64,000 nt of DNA from Saccharopolyspora hirsuta (GTDB taxonomy: Bacteria; Actinomycetota; Actinomycetes; Mycobacteriales; Pseudonocardiaceae): positions 1-64,000 of the forward strand of contig NZ_VWPH01000011.1 in NCBI RefSeq assembly GCF_008630535.1, given 5' to 3'. The notes below the pieces were generated by a model that saw only the letters and a list, made by a program, of their open reading frames with translations, was not told the origin of the DNA and ran no database searches. The position numbers were made by a program, and so were the translations under genes. Positions 16,733 through 24,353 of the stretch are shown here, piece by piece; within the stretch, counting starts at the first letter, position 1; each line of letters opens with the position of its first letter.

Positions 16733-18769
16733 GTGTCCAAGCTCGCAACCGCGGCGAAACGGCTGATCGTCGGTCGGCCGTTCCGCAGCGACCGCCTCGC
16801 GCACACGCTGCTGCCCAAGCGCATCGCCCTGCCGGTGTTCTCCTCCGACGCCATGTCCAGCGTCGCCTACGCCCCCGAAGAGATCCTGCTGGTGCTCTCG
16901 GTCGCGGGCGTCTCGGCGTACGCGATGAGCCCGTGGATCGGACTGCTGGTCGCCGTCGTGATGATCGCGGTGGTCGCCTCGTACCGGCAGAACGTCCGCG
17001 TCTACACCTCCGGCGGCGGCGACTACGAGGTGGCCACCGTCAACCACGGGCGCCGGTGGGGGCTGGTGGTGGCCAGCGCGCTGCTGGTCGACTACATCCT
17101 CACCGTCGCGGTCTCCATCTCCTCCGCGGCGGCCAACATCGGCTCGGTGATCCCGTTCGTGGCCGAGCACAAGGTGCTGTTCGCGGTCGGGGCGATCGTG
17201 CTGCTGACCGCGTTGAACCTGCGCGGCGTCCGGGAGTCCGGCTCGCTGTTCGCCATCCCGACCTACGCCTTCGTCATCGGCGTCCTCGGCATGATCGCCT
17301 GGGGCCTGTTCCAGACCTACGTGCTCGGCGCGGACCTGCGGGCCGAGAGCGCCGACTTCGGGCTGGTGCCCGACGAGACCCAGATGGCCGGGGTCGCGTT
17401 CGCCTTCGTGGTGCTGCGGGCGTTCTCCTCCGGCAGCGCGGCGCTGACCGGTGTGGAGGCGATCAGCAACGGCGTTCCGGCGTTCCGCAAGCCGAAGTCG
17501 CGCAACGCCGCCACCACGCTGGCCCTGATGGGCACCATCGCCGTGGTGATGTTCCTGGGCCTGCTGTGGCTGGCCGGGGTCACCGGCGCCGTGGTCGCCG
17601 AGGACCCGGCGCACCAGCTCATCGGCGCGCCGGAGGGCTACCAGCAGAAGACGCTGGTCGCGCAGCTGGCCGGTGCGGTGTTCGCGGGATTCCCGCCCGG
17701 CGTGTGGTACCTGGTGTTCTTCACCGGCCTGATCCTGGTGCTGGCGGCCAACACCGCGTTCAACGGCTTCCCGGTGCTCGGCTCGATCCTGGCGCAGGAC
17801 CGGTTCCTGCCGCGGCAGCTGCACACCCGCGGCGACCGGCTGGCGTTCTCCAACGGCATCCTGTTCCTGGCCACCGGCGCGGTCATCCTGGTGTTCGCCT
17901 TCGAGGCAGAGGTGACCCGGCTGATCCAGCTCTACATCGTCGGCGTGTTCGTGTCGTTCGTGCTCAGCCAGAGCGGCATGATCCGGCACTGGAACCGCAA
18001 GCTGCGCACCGAGGAGGACCCGCAGACCCGGCAGCGGATGCGCCGGGCGCAGTCCATCAACGCCTTCGGGCTGCTGATGACGGCCAGCGTGCTGGTGATC
18101 GTGCTGATCACCAAGTTCACCCACGGCGCCTGGATCGCCATCGCCGCGATGGCCGCCATCTACGTGCTGATGACCGCCATCCACCGGCACTACGACCGGG
18201 TGGCCGAGGAGCTCAAGCAGCAGGAGGCCGACGCCGTGCTGCCCTCCCGGAACCACGCGCTGATCCTGGTCTCCAAGCTGCACCTGCCGACGATGCGGGC
18301 CATCGCCTACGCCCGCGCCACCCGGCCCGACGTGCTGGAGGGCGTGACGGTCAACGTCGACGACAACGACACCCGGGCGCTGACCGCGCAGTGGGAGGCG
18401 GAGAACCTGCCGGTGCCGCTGAAGGTGCTGGAATCGCCCTACCGGGAGATCACCCGGCCGGTGCTGGAGTACGTCAAGCGCATCCGCCGGGACAGCCCCC
18501 GCGACGTGGTCACCGTGTTCATCCCGGAGTATGTGGTGGGGCACTGGTGGGAGCAGCTGCTGCACAACCAGAGCGCGCTGCGGCTCAAGAGCCGGCTGCT
18601 GTTCCAGCCGGGTGTGATGGTCACCAGCGTGCCGTGGCAGCTGGAGTCCTCCGACCGCATCCGCCAGAAGAAGAAGCAGCAGCTGGCCTCCATGCCGGGC
18701 GCGACGCGGCGCGGGCTGGGGATCAACGGGAAGGGAAGCGGTGACCGGAAAACCGGACTGGACCGGTAG
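16733..18769 (+). CDS. APC superfamily amino acid permease
   Basis: A 678-residue permease, the counterpart of Rv2690c. An N-terminal cytoplasmic RLIVGRPFRSDRL segment precedes about 12 helices of the APC fold (FSSDAMSSVAYAPEEIL; GGDYEVATVNHG; NTAFNGFPVLGSILAQDRF). A soluble C-terminal domain of about 170 residues follows (KLHLPTMRAIAYARATRP), as in KUP/APC hybrids such as KimA-like transporters. Genomic position beside the ceoB/ceoC potassium regulators makes a potassium or amino acid substrate possible; this is inference. The GTG at 16733 is preceded by a -10 only. It overlaps the next gene by 29 bp. Confidence 0.88.
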   Translation: MSKLATAAKRLIVGRPFRSDRLAHTLLPKRIALPVFSSDAMSSVAYAPEEILLVLSVAGVSAYAMSPWIGLLVAVVMIAVVASYRQNVRVYTSGGGDYEVATVNHGRRWGLVVASALLVDYILTVAVSISSAAANIGSVIPFVAEHKVLFAVGAIVLLTALNLRGVRESGSLFAIPTYAFVIGVLGMIAWGLFQTYVLGADLRAESADFGLVPDETQMAGVAFAFVVLRAFSSGSAALTGVEAISNGVPAFRKPKSRNAATTLALMGTIAVVMFLGLLWLAGVTGAVVAEDPAHQLIGAPEGYQQKTLVAQLAGAVFAGFPPGVWYLVFFTGLILVLAANTAFNGFPVLGSILAQDRFLPRQLHTRGDRLAFSNGILFLATGAVILVFAFEAEVTRLIQLYIVGVFVSFVLSQSGMIRHWNRKLRTEEDPQTRQRMRRAQSINAFGLLMTASVLVIVLITKFTHGAWIAIAAMAAIYVLMTAIHRHYDRVAEELKQQEADAVLPSRNHALILVSKLHLPTMRAIAYARATRPDVLEGVTVNVDDNDTRALTAQWEAENLPVPLKVLESPYREITRPVLEYVKRIRRDSPRDVVTVFIPEYVVGHWWEQLLHNQSALRLKSRLLFQPGVMVTSVPWQLESSDRIRQKKKQQLASMPGATRRGLGINGKGSGDRKTGLDR

Positions 18770-19979
18770 GCGGCTCGAGGTCGAGGTGGGCGCCGTCGCG
18801 CACGGCGGCCACTGCGTGGCGCGGCACGAGGGCCGGGTGGTGTTCGTCCGGCACGCGCTGCCCGGCGAGGTCGTGGTCGCGGAGGTCACCGAGGACGCCG
18901 GGGGCGGGTTCTGCCGCGCGGACGCGATCGAGGTCCTGACCCCGGCCGCGGGCCGGGTGAGCCCGCCCTGCCCGCTGGCCGACATGGCGCTGGGCCGCGA
19001 CAGGTGCGGCGGTTGCGACTGGCAGCACGCCTCGGGGGAGACCCAGCGCGAGCTGAAGGCGGCGGTGGTCGCCGAGCAGCTGCAGCGGATCGCCGGGATC
19101 GACTGGCCGGTCCAGGTGCGCGAGCTGCCCGGCGGGCTGCTGCGCTGGCGCACCCGCGCGCGGCTGGCGGTGGACCGCCGCGGCAACGCCGGGTTCCGGG
19201 CGCACCGCAGCCACCGGGTGATCCCGGTCGAGGACTGCCCGATCACCGCGGCGGGCGCGATGGCTGAGGTCACCGACCGCCGTTGGCGGCCGGGCGCGGA
19301 GCTGACCGTGGTGGAGGACTCGCGCGGCGAGGTGCACGTGACCGCGGTGGACCACAAGCCGCAGCGGCGGCACGCGCGTCCCGTGGCCCGGCACGTCCGC
19401 GGCGGCGAGGTGGCGCACGAGTCCGCGCGGGGCCGCGCGTTCGACGTGTCGGTGCAGGGCTTCTGGCAGGTGCACGAGGCTGCGCCGGACGTGTTCAGCG
19501 AGACCGTCGCCCGGCTGGCCGCCGTGCCGTCCGGTGGCGTGGCCTGGGACCTCTACGGCGGGGTCGGGCTGTTCGCCGCGGTGCTCGCCGAGCAGGTCGG
19601 GCCGACCGGATCGGTGCTGCTGGTGGAGTCGTCCAAGCGCGCGGTGGAGGACGCGGTGGCGAACCTCCGGGACCTCCCGCAGGTGTCGTTCCGGGCGGGC
19701 ACCGTGGAGCGGGTGACCGCGGACGAGGAGCTGCCGGTGCCCGACGTCGTGGTGCTGGACCCGCCGCGCAAGGGCGCCGGGCGCGCCGTGGTGGACGCGG
19801 TGACCGCGCGACGGCCGTCGCGGATCGTGCACGTGGCCTGCGACCCGGCGGCGCTGGCGCGCGACGTCGGCCTGTACGCGGAGCGCGGCTACCGCCTGCG
19901 CGAGCTGGAGGCCTTCGACGCCTTCCCGATGACCCACCACCTCGAGTGCATCGCCCTGCTGGAGACCACCGGCGAGTAG
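18741..19979 (+). CDS. TrmA/RlmD-type RNA 5-methyluridine methyltransferase
   Basis: A 412-residue class I SAM-dependent RNA methyltransferase. An N-terminal TRAM domain spans about residues 12-68. The Fe-S cluster cysteines are C77, C89, C92 and C166. The SAM motif is DLYGGVGLFA (270-279), the catalytic motif is DPPRKGAG (340-347), and the nucleophilic cysteine is C367 in HVACDPA. The family forms m5U in tRNA or 23S rRNA; which RNA is modified cannot be told. It is the Rv2689c counterpart. The GTG at 18741 lies inside the permease gene (29-bp overlap), so the two genes are one operon. Confidence 0.92.
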   Translation: MTGKPDWTGRRLEVEVGAVAHGGHCVARHEGRVVFVRHALPGEVVVAEVTEDAGGGFCRADAIEVLTPAAGRVSPPCPLADMALGRDRCGGCDWQHASGETQRELKAAVVAEQLQRIAGIDWPVQVRELPGGLLRWRTRARLAVDRRGNAGFRAHRSHRVIPVEDCPITAAGAMAEVTDRRWRPGAELTVVEDSRGEVHVTAVDHKPQRRHARPVARHVRGGEVAHESARGRAFDVSVQGFWQVHEAAPDVFSETVARLAAVPSGGVAWDLYGGVGLFAAVLAEQVGPTGSVLLVESSKRAVEDAVANLRDLPQVSFRAGTVERVTADEELPVPDVVVLDPPRKGAGRAVVDAVTARRPSRIVHVACDPAALARDVGLYAERGYRLRELEAFDAFPMTHHLECIALLETTGE

Positions 19980-20000
19980 CCGCGGCCCCTCCTCCCGCCG

Positions 20001-20028
20001 GACCGCAGTGTCAACTGATACTGCGGTC
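20001..20028 (+). terminator. Hairpin terminator after methyltransferase
   Basis: GACCGCAGT (20001-20009) pairs with ACTGCGGTC (20020-20028) across a 10-nt loop, 21 bp past the methyltransferase stop. Confidence 0.65.
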
Positions 20029-20065
20029 CCGCTTGTCGTGGTGGGGGATCGGATCGGCCGGGGAT

Positions 20066-20071
20066 TAAGGT
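20066..20071 (+). promoter_or_regulatory. -10 hexamer TAAGGT
   Basis: TAAGGT predicts a start near 20078 and a 20-nt leader carrying the GGGAGGGAGG ribosome site of the gene at 20098. Confidence 0.45.
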
Positions 20072-20097
20072 GCTGGTCGCAGCGGGAGGGAGGCGCG

Positions 20098-20985
20098 GTG
20101 TGGCTTGACGAGGTGCCCGGCCGGATCGATCCGCGTTCCCGGGCTGCGGTCGAGCAGCGGTGGCGCCGAGCGCGGACCTGGCTGCGGGTGGCGGCCCTCT
20201 TCTGCGTCGCCGAGCTGGTCTTGTCGGTGCTGGGATTGGCCTGGTCGCTGGTCGCCGAGGGCTCGGCGATGCCGGTGGCCGGACCGCGCGGCACCCAGGA
20301 CCTGGTGGGCTGGGCGTTCGCCGCGGTGCTCGTCGTGCTGCCGATCCCAGCCGCGGTGTGGCTGGCCAGGCGCGCGGCGGACGGGATCGACTGGCGCCGC
20401 AAGCCGCACGGCTGGCACCTGTACTCCGCCGTCGTCGCGCCGCTGCAGGCGCTCGGGTTGCTGCTGGCGCTGATCTCGGTGGTCGGCAACGGCGTGCTGT
20501 CGTGGTGGCAGCCGGTGGTGGTGCTGGTGGTCGGGACCGCGATCCCGGTGCTCGCCACCGAGGCGGCCCGCCGCGCGGTGCTCCGGCCGCCGCTGAGCGA
20601 GCTGGGCGGCAGCGAGTTCGTGCTGCGGTTGCCGCTGCGCTCCCCGCAGGGCGGTGGGGAGGATTCCCTGCTGCTGACCGAGGATCGGCTGCGGCTGACC
20701 GTGCGGACCGCCGCGGGGCGACCGGCCCGGCAACCGTCCACGAAGGACATCGAGCTCTCGGCGATCACCGAGGTCGGGGCGCGGCCGAGCACGCCGGAGG
20801 ACCGGGCTTGGGCCTGGCTCGCCGACGGGCGCGGGGTGTCCGTGCCGCCCGGCGACGTGGTGGTGGTCCGCACCCGGCACGAGGAGCAGCTGCTGCCGGT
20901 CGATCCGGAGTTCGCCGACGTTCTGAGCGCCCGCGTCGCCATGCGCGGGCGGGCACCGGTGCGCCTCGACCCCGGTGGGTGCTGA
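20098..20985 (+). CDS. Four-helix membrane protein with C-terminal PH-like domain
   Basis: A 295-residue protein of unrecognised family. After a basic amphipathic N-terminus (VEQRWRRARTWLR) there are about four transmembrane helices (near residues 35-55, 75-95, 120-140 and 150-170), then a soluble beta-rich domain (DSLLLTEDRLRLTV, VVVVRTRHEEQLLPVDPEFADVL). The start GTG at 20098 has a very strong GGGAGGGAGG ribosome site; the earlier GTG at 20008 lies inside a terminator hairpin and is rejected. The downstream neighbour, 25 bp away, has the same architecture and a similar closing motif, so these look like tandem paralogues. Function is unknown. Confidence 0.72.
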   Translation: MWLDEVPGRIDPRSRAAVEQRWRRARTWLRVAALFCVAELVLSVLGLAWSLVAEGSAMPVAGPRGTQDLVGWAFAAVLVVLPIPAAVWLARRAADGIDWRRKPHGWHLYSAVVAPLQALGLLLALISVVGNGVLSWWQPVVVLVVGTAIPVLATEAARRAVLRPPLSELGGSEFVLRLPLRSPQGGGEDSLLLTEDRLRLTVRTAAGRPARQPSTKDIELSAITEVGARPSTPEDRAWAWLADGRGVSVPPGDVVVVRTRHEEQLLPVDPEFADVLSARVAMRGRAPVRLDPGGC

Positions 20986-21010
20986 CCGTTCGAGGAGTGG
21001 GAACCGCGAG

Positions 21011-22132
21011 ATGACACGACGCGAACACCTGCCGGAGGTGCTGCCCGCACCGCCCGAGTCGGGTGCCGAGACGCAGCCCGTGCCCGGGAACCCCGGTGCG
21101 GCGCGGGAATCCGTGCCCGGTCGACGTCCGGTGGCGCTGGTCCTGGGCGGGCTGGCCGTCGTGCTGCTGCCCGCGCTGACGCTGCTGCTGGGGCTGCGCG
21201 CCGTGCCCGGGTTCCTGCTGGCCTGGTCGGCCGGGTGGGTCGTGCTCGCCGCTGCGGGCTGGCTGCTGGACCAGCGGACTCCGCGCCGGTGGCCGGGTTG
21301 GGCGCTGCTGGCCGCGGTGCCCCCGGCGGTCGTCGACCTGATCTTCGGCGTGCCGGTCGGGCTGGCGCTGCTGGTCGTCGGGCCGGTGCTGGCGCGGGTG
21401 GCGCAGCGCCGGTGCACCGAGCCCGCGCTGGACCTCGCCGAGCTCGACGTGGAGATCGCCTTCCCGGTCGGCACCGGGAAGCTGCGGATCGGCCGGGACC
21501 GGGCGGTGCTGGCGCAGAGCACCAGGTCCGGCGGCGGGCACGTCGACCACGCGCTGCCGCTGGCCGAGCTCACCCTCGCCCAGCCCGGCGAGGTCGACGC
21601 GGACGACGCCTGGTGGCCGCTGCCGGGCGGTGCCGGGATCCGCCTGCGTCGCGGTCCGGCGGTGCGGCTGGTCGCTGGCCGACAGCAGTGGGTGCTGCCG
21701 GTCGAGGATCCGAGACTGGTGGCCGCCATCGCGCGGCGCCGTGCCACCGCGGCCTGGCCGCAGCGCACCGGTCCGCAGAGCGTCGACGCCTGGCACGCCC
21801 TGCGCAAGTGGGCCGTTGCGCGCACCAAGACTTTCCGCAGCGGCAGGCAGACCCAGGCCTACCCGGCGTTCCGGGCGCTGGTGGGCTTCGCGGCCGCGAT
21901 GCTCGGCTCGGGCCTCCTGGCCAGCGCGATCGGCCGGGGGCTCACCGACTTCGGGGTGTGGATCGCCGGAGCCGTTCTCCTGGCGCTCGGCGGCTACTTC
22001 GTCGTCGCGTGGCTGCGCGTGCGCAAGCGCCTGGAGTTCGCCGAGCTCCAGCAGCTCCCGCCGGACAGCCCGCCCTGGGGTGATCCGCGCCCGGACTTCG
22101 CCCCGGTCCGGGGATGGCGCCCCTGGCGGTGA
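21011..22132 (+). CDS. Membrane protein with central PH-like domain, paralogue of upstream gene
   Basis: A 373-residue protein of unknown function. It has a Pro-rich N-terminus and about four transmembrane helices in the first 150 residues. A soluble segment follows with LRIGRDRAVLAQSTRSGGGH, LPLAELTLAQPGE and QQWVLPVEDPRLVAAI, parallel to the LLPVDPEFADVL motif of the upstream gene. Two further helices lie near the C-terminus (about 295-345), then a Trp/Pro-rich tail. The ATG at 21011 lies 25 bp after the upstream stop, so an operon is likely. It converges on the type VII-like operon with only 9 bp between stops. Confidence 0.7.
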   Translation: MTRREHLPEVLPAPPESGAETQPVPGNPGAARESVPGRRPVALVLGGLAVVLLPALTLLLGLRAVPGFLLAWSAGWVVLAAAGWLLDQRTPRRWPGWALLAAVPPAVVDLIFGVPVGLALLVVGPVLARVAQRRCTEPALDLAELDVEIAFPVGTGKLRIGRDRAVLAQSTRSGGGHVDHALPLAELTLAQPGEVDADDAWWPLPGGAGIRLRRGPAVRLVAGRQQWVLPVEDPRLVAAIARRRATAAWPQRTGPQSVDAWHALRKWAVARTKTFRSGRQTQAYPAFRALVGFAAAMLGSGLLASAIGRGLTDFGVWIAGAVLLALGGYFVVAWLRVRKRLEFAELQQLPPDSPPWGDPRPDFAPVRGWRPWR

Positions 22133-22141
22133 GCGCCGCCC

Positions 22142-23317
22142 CTACTCCTTCGGCGGTTCCGGGAGGTCGAGCTTCTCCGGCGGCCGCTGGGGAGTTTCGC
22201 CGACCTGGCCGTAGTCGTTGCTGTTGACGTTGTTCGGGCCGCCCGGGACGTTGATGTGCTGACCGGCCGTCCCGGAGTTGTACCCGCTGCTGTAGGGGCT
22301 GTCCACATTGGCCCCGGCCACCGATCCCTCGTCGGTCCGGAACCGCCAGCCCTGCGTGTTGGAGCCCGAGGTCCACTCGCCGCCGCCCGGAGCGTCGCCG
22401 CGACCGTTGCCCTCCCACGTCGCGTTCAAGCCCTCGTGCCTGCCCTGCATGCCGCCGGTCGCGCCGCCCACACCGCCGGAGATGGCGCCCGAGGTGAAGT
22501 CGCCCCAGCTGGGCAGCTCGCCGTGCATGCCCTTGTTGATGGTGTTGCCGAGCATCCCGGACAGCGCGCCCCGCGCGGCGCCGTAGGCGGCGGCCTCGGT
22601 GAAGTTCTTGGTGGCGTTGCCCATCAGGTCCCGGCCGACCTGCTGGCCGACACCGGGCGCGACGCCGTCGACCAGACCGCCCGCCAGGCCCGCCGCGACA
22701 CCGGAGACCGCGGCGTTGCCGGTGTTGGACCAGTCCCAGCTGCGCCGGTCGCCCTTGGCGACCTGGACGCCCTGGATCCCGGCGTCGATGCCGACGTTGA
22801 TCGCCACGTTGAGCAGGACCTGCTGCCCGATCTTCTGCAGCAGCTGCTGGAAGAACATCCGCACGGTCAGCTGGGTGGCCGCCTGGGCGACCGGGATCCC
22901 GGCCGTGCTCGCCCCGAAGGTGGCCACCGCCGAGGCGACCATCGCGGCGATCTGCGCGGCCAGCACGAGCAGCGCCGCGATGATGCTCATCTTGGTGTAC
23001 TCGATCTCCAGCGCGGCGCCGTCGGCGCCTTCGCCGAGCGCCTCGCAGAGCTTCTTCAGGTCCGGCAGGTGCCCGGCGTCGCCGTTGACGTAGTTCTTCG
23101 CGAACTGCTCGAACGCGTCGTGCGTCTGGCCCTGCATGGTGCCCAGCGCCGCCTGCACGGCGGCCTCGGTCTCCTGGATGACGTCCTCGACGTCCTTGCC
23201 CGCGGCCGTCCACGCCTCGGCGACCCGGCGCAGCGCGGTCTCGTCGCCCTCCGGCCAGTCGGCGCCCACCACGATCGGCGTCAGCCACTTCACCGCGTCC
23301 GGAATCTCGATGCCCAT
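22142..23317 (-). CDS. CpnT-like WXG100-domain protein lacking a recognisable toxin domain
   Basis: A 391-residue protein. The first about 100 residues (GIEIPDAVKWLTPIVVGADW, ETALRRVAEAW) match the WXG100-like N-terminal domain of CpnT and other actinobacterial polymorphic toxins, usually exported by type VII secretion. A hydrophobic region (about 107-135) and an Ala/Gly helical region with GVQVAKGDRRSWDW follow. The last 140 residues are Gly/Asn/Ser-rich and end PEKLDLPEPPKE, with no nuclease, ADP-ribosyltransferase or NADase motif visible. It is third in a leftward operon after YbaB-like and WXG100 genes, 16 bp after the latter. The ATG at 23317 is followed by the canonical family start. 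Confidence 0.78.
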   Translation of the reverse strand: MGIEIPDAVKWLTPIVVGADWPEGDETALRRVAEAWTAAGKDVEDVIQETEAAVQAALGTMQGQTHDAFEQFAKNYVNGDAGHLPDLKKLCEALGEGADGAALEIEYTKMSIIAALLVLAAQIAAMVASAVATFGASTAGIPVAQAATQLTVRMFFQQLLQKIGQQVLLNVAINVGIDAGIQGVQVAKGDRRSWDWSNTGNAAVSGVAAGLAGGLVDGVAPGVGQQVGRDLMGNATKNFTEAAAYGAARGALSGMLGNTINKGMHGELPSWGDFTSGAISGGVGGATGGMQGRHEGLNATWEGNGRGDAPGGGEWTSGSNTQGWRFRTDEGSVAGANVDSPYSSGYNSGTAGQHINVPGGPNNVNSNDYGQVGETPQRPPEKLDLPEPPKE

Positions 23318-23333
23318 CGGGTCCCCCCAGTGC

Positions 23334-23636
23334 TCAGCGGAAGCTGTCGGCGTTGCCCTCGTCGACCGCGTCCCAGTCGTTCGCGGTGGCGTCGAGCTCG
23401 CCGCGGATCTGGTGCAGGGCCCCGTTGAGCCCGGAGAAGGTGTCGAGGGCCGAGGTGGAGCCCGGCTCGTAGTCCTTGCCGAACTCCTGCCCGGCCTGGT
23501 CCCCGCCCCAGCACTTGCCCTCGGCCTGCAGCGCGGCGTTCAGCTTGTCCAGCGCGGACTGCAGCTTGTCGGCTGCCGCGTCGAACTTGGGGGAGGCGCC
23601 GCGCAACGCCTCGGGGTCGACGTCGAAACCGCTCAC
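23334..23636 (-). CDS. WXG100 / ESAT-6-like protein
   Basis: Exactly 100 residues, the typical WXG100 length. The central turn is C42-W43-G44-G45, so the WXG motif is present as WGG, flanked by two helices (FDAAADKLQSALDKLNAAL and DTFSGLNGALHQIRGELDA). A C-terminal W88-D-A-V-D92 could stand in for the YxxxD/E export signal, but the tyrosine is missing. The GTG at 23636 overlaps the upstream YbaB-like stop by 4 bp (GTGA). It is expected to pair with a partner helical hairpin, probably the CpnT-like protein encoded next, and to be a type VII secretion substrate. No EccC or EccD gene is in the window. Confidence 0.82.
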   Translation of the reverse strand: MSGFDVDPEALRGASPKFDAAADKLQSALDKLNAALQAEGKCWGGDQAGQEFGKDYEPGSTSALDTFSGLNGALHQIRGELDATANDWDAVDEGNADSFR

Positions 23637-24124
23637 CACGGGTCCTTCCGGAAGGCGGACGGGGGCTCCCAGTCGTCGTCCGGATCGTCGGGCTGGACCC
23701 GGGTGGTCGGCTCCGGCGGCGGGGCGGGCATCAGGTCCTTCAGCGACGGGGTGCCGGGGAAGAGGTCCGGCAGGTCCGGGACGTTCTCCTGCACAGGGGC
23801 CAGCGCCGCGTCCGCCTTGCCGCGCGCGTCGTGCGCGGCTGCTTGCGCCGCCTCGCGGAAGCTGCGGGCCAGCTTCTCCGGGGTGCTCGACCGGAACGCC
23901 GACGGCGAGATCTGCACGTCGGTGACGATGCCCACAGCGTTGACCCGCACGGTCACCAGGCCGTCGGCCGACGTCGCCTCGCCGGTCGCCGCCATCGCCG
24001 CGTCCTGCGCTTCGCGCAGCTGCGCGGTCTGCCGCTGCAGGCCCTCCAGCAGCGACGAAACCTGTTCGCGCATGGCCGCGTTGCGGGCCTCCAGCTCGGC
24101 CTTGCGGCCCCCGGGATCGGTCAT
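23633..24124 (-). CDS. YbaB/EbfC-like protein of a type VII operon
   Basis: A 163-residue protein with an N-terminal helical arm (KAELEARNAAMREQVSSLL) and the YbaB core GLVTVRVNAVGIVTDVQISPSAFR, followed by a helix and a Pro/Asp-rich acidic tail (PDDPDDDWEPP). YbaB-fold proteins bind DNA as dimers, but members encoded next to WXG100 genes in actinobacteria resemble EspL-type accessory proteins; both readings are possible. The ATG at 24124 follows GAGGAGG. It is the first gene of the three-gene leftward operon. Confidence 0.8.
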   Translation of the reverse strand: MTDPGGRKAELEARNAAMREQVSSLLEGLQRQTAQLREAQDAAMAATGEATSADGLVTVRVNAVGIVTDVQISPSAFRSSTPEKLARSFREAAQAAAHDARGKADAALAPVQENVPDLPDLFPGTPSLKDLMPAPPPEPTTRVQPDDPDDDWEPPSAFRKDPW

Positions 24125-24148
24125 CGCGCCTCCTCGACTGATTGCCGA

Positions 24149-24154
24149 ACGCTA
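24149..24154 (-). promoter_or_regulatory. -10 hexamer TAGCGT for the WXG100 operon
   Basis: On the minus strand TAGCGT (24154-24149) fits TANNNT and predicts a leader of about 18 nt that includes the GAGGAGG ribosome site. Confidence 0.45.
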
Positions 24155-24257
24155 GCAACAGCGGCCGTTCGGCGGTACCGGTACGAACCGGTTCCGTTTA
24201 GCCGGCGGGTGGCGGGAGGGGGTGCACACCGCGCCGGGCTGCCGGTAGCCCGCTCCG

Positions 24258-24263
24258 TAGACT
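24258..24263 (+). promoter_or_regulatory. -10 hexamer TAGACT upstream of dxs
   Basis: TAGACT lies 9 nt before the ATG of a 23-codon open frame at 24273 and 90 nt before the dxs start codon. Confidence 0.45.
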
Positions 24264-24272
24264 GGGCGCACC

Positions 24273-24344
24273 ATGTATCGCGGCGGAGCCAGGCAGCCAG
24301 CCCGGCCCCGGCATGCGAGTGAACCCGACCAGCACGATGAGTGA
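24273..24344 (+). CDS. Putative 23-residue leader peptide upstream of dxs
   Basis: A short open frame (MYRGGARQPARPRHASEPDQ and three more residues) starts at the predicted transcription start and stops with TGA 9 nt before the dxs GTG; the gap GGTGGAGCG holds the dxs ribosome site. It has five Arg in its first 13 residues. It could be translated from a leaderless mRNA and couple or attenuate dxs translation. There is no evidence beyond position and phasing. Confidence 0.35.
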   Translation: MYRGGARQPARPRHASEPDQHDE

Positions 24345-24353
24345 GGTGGAGCG

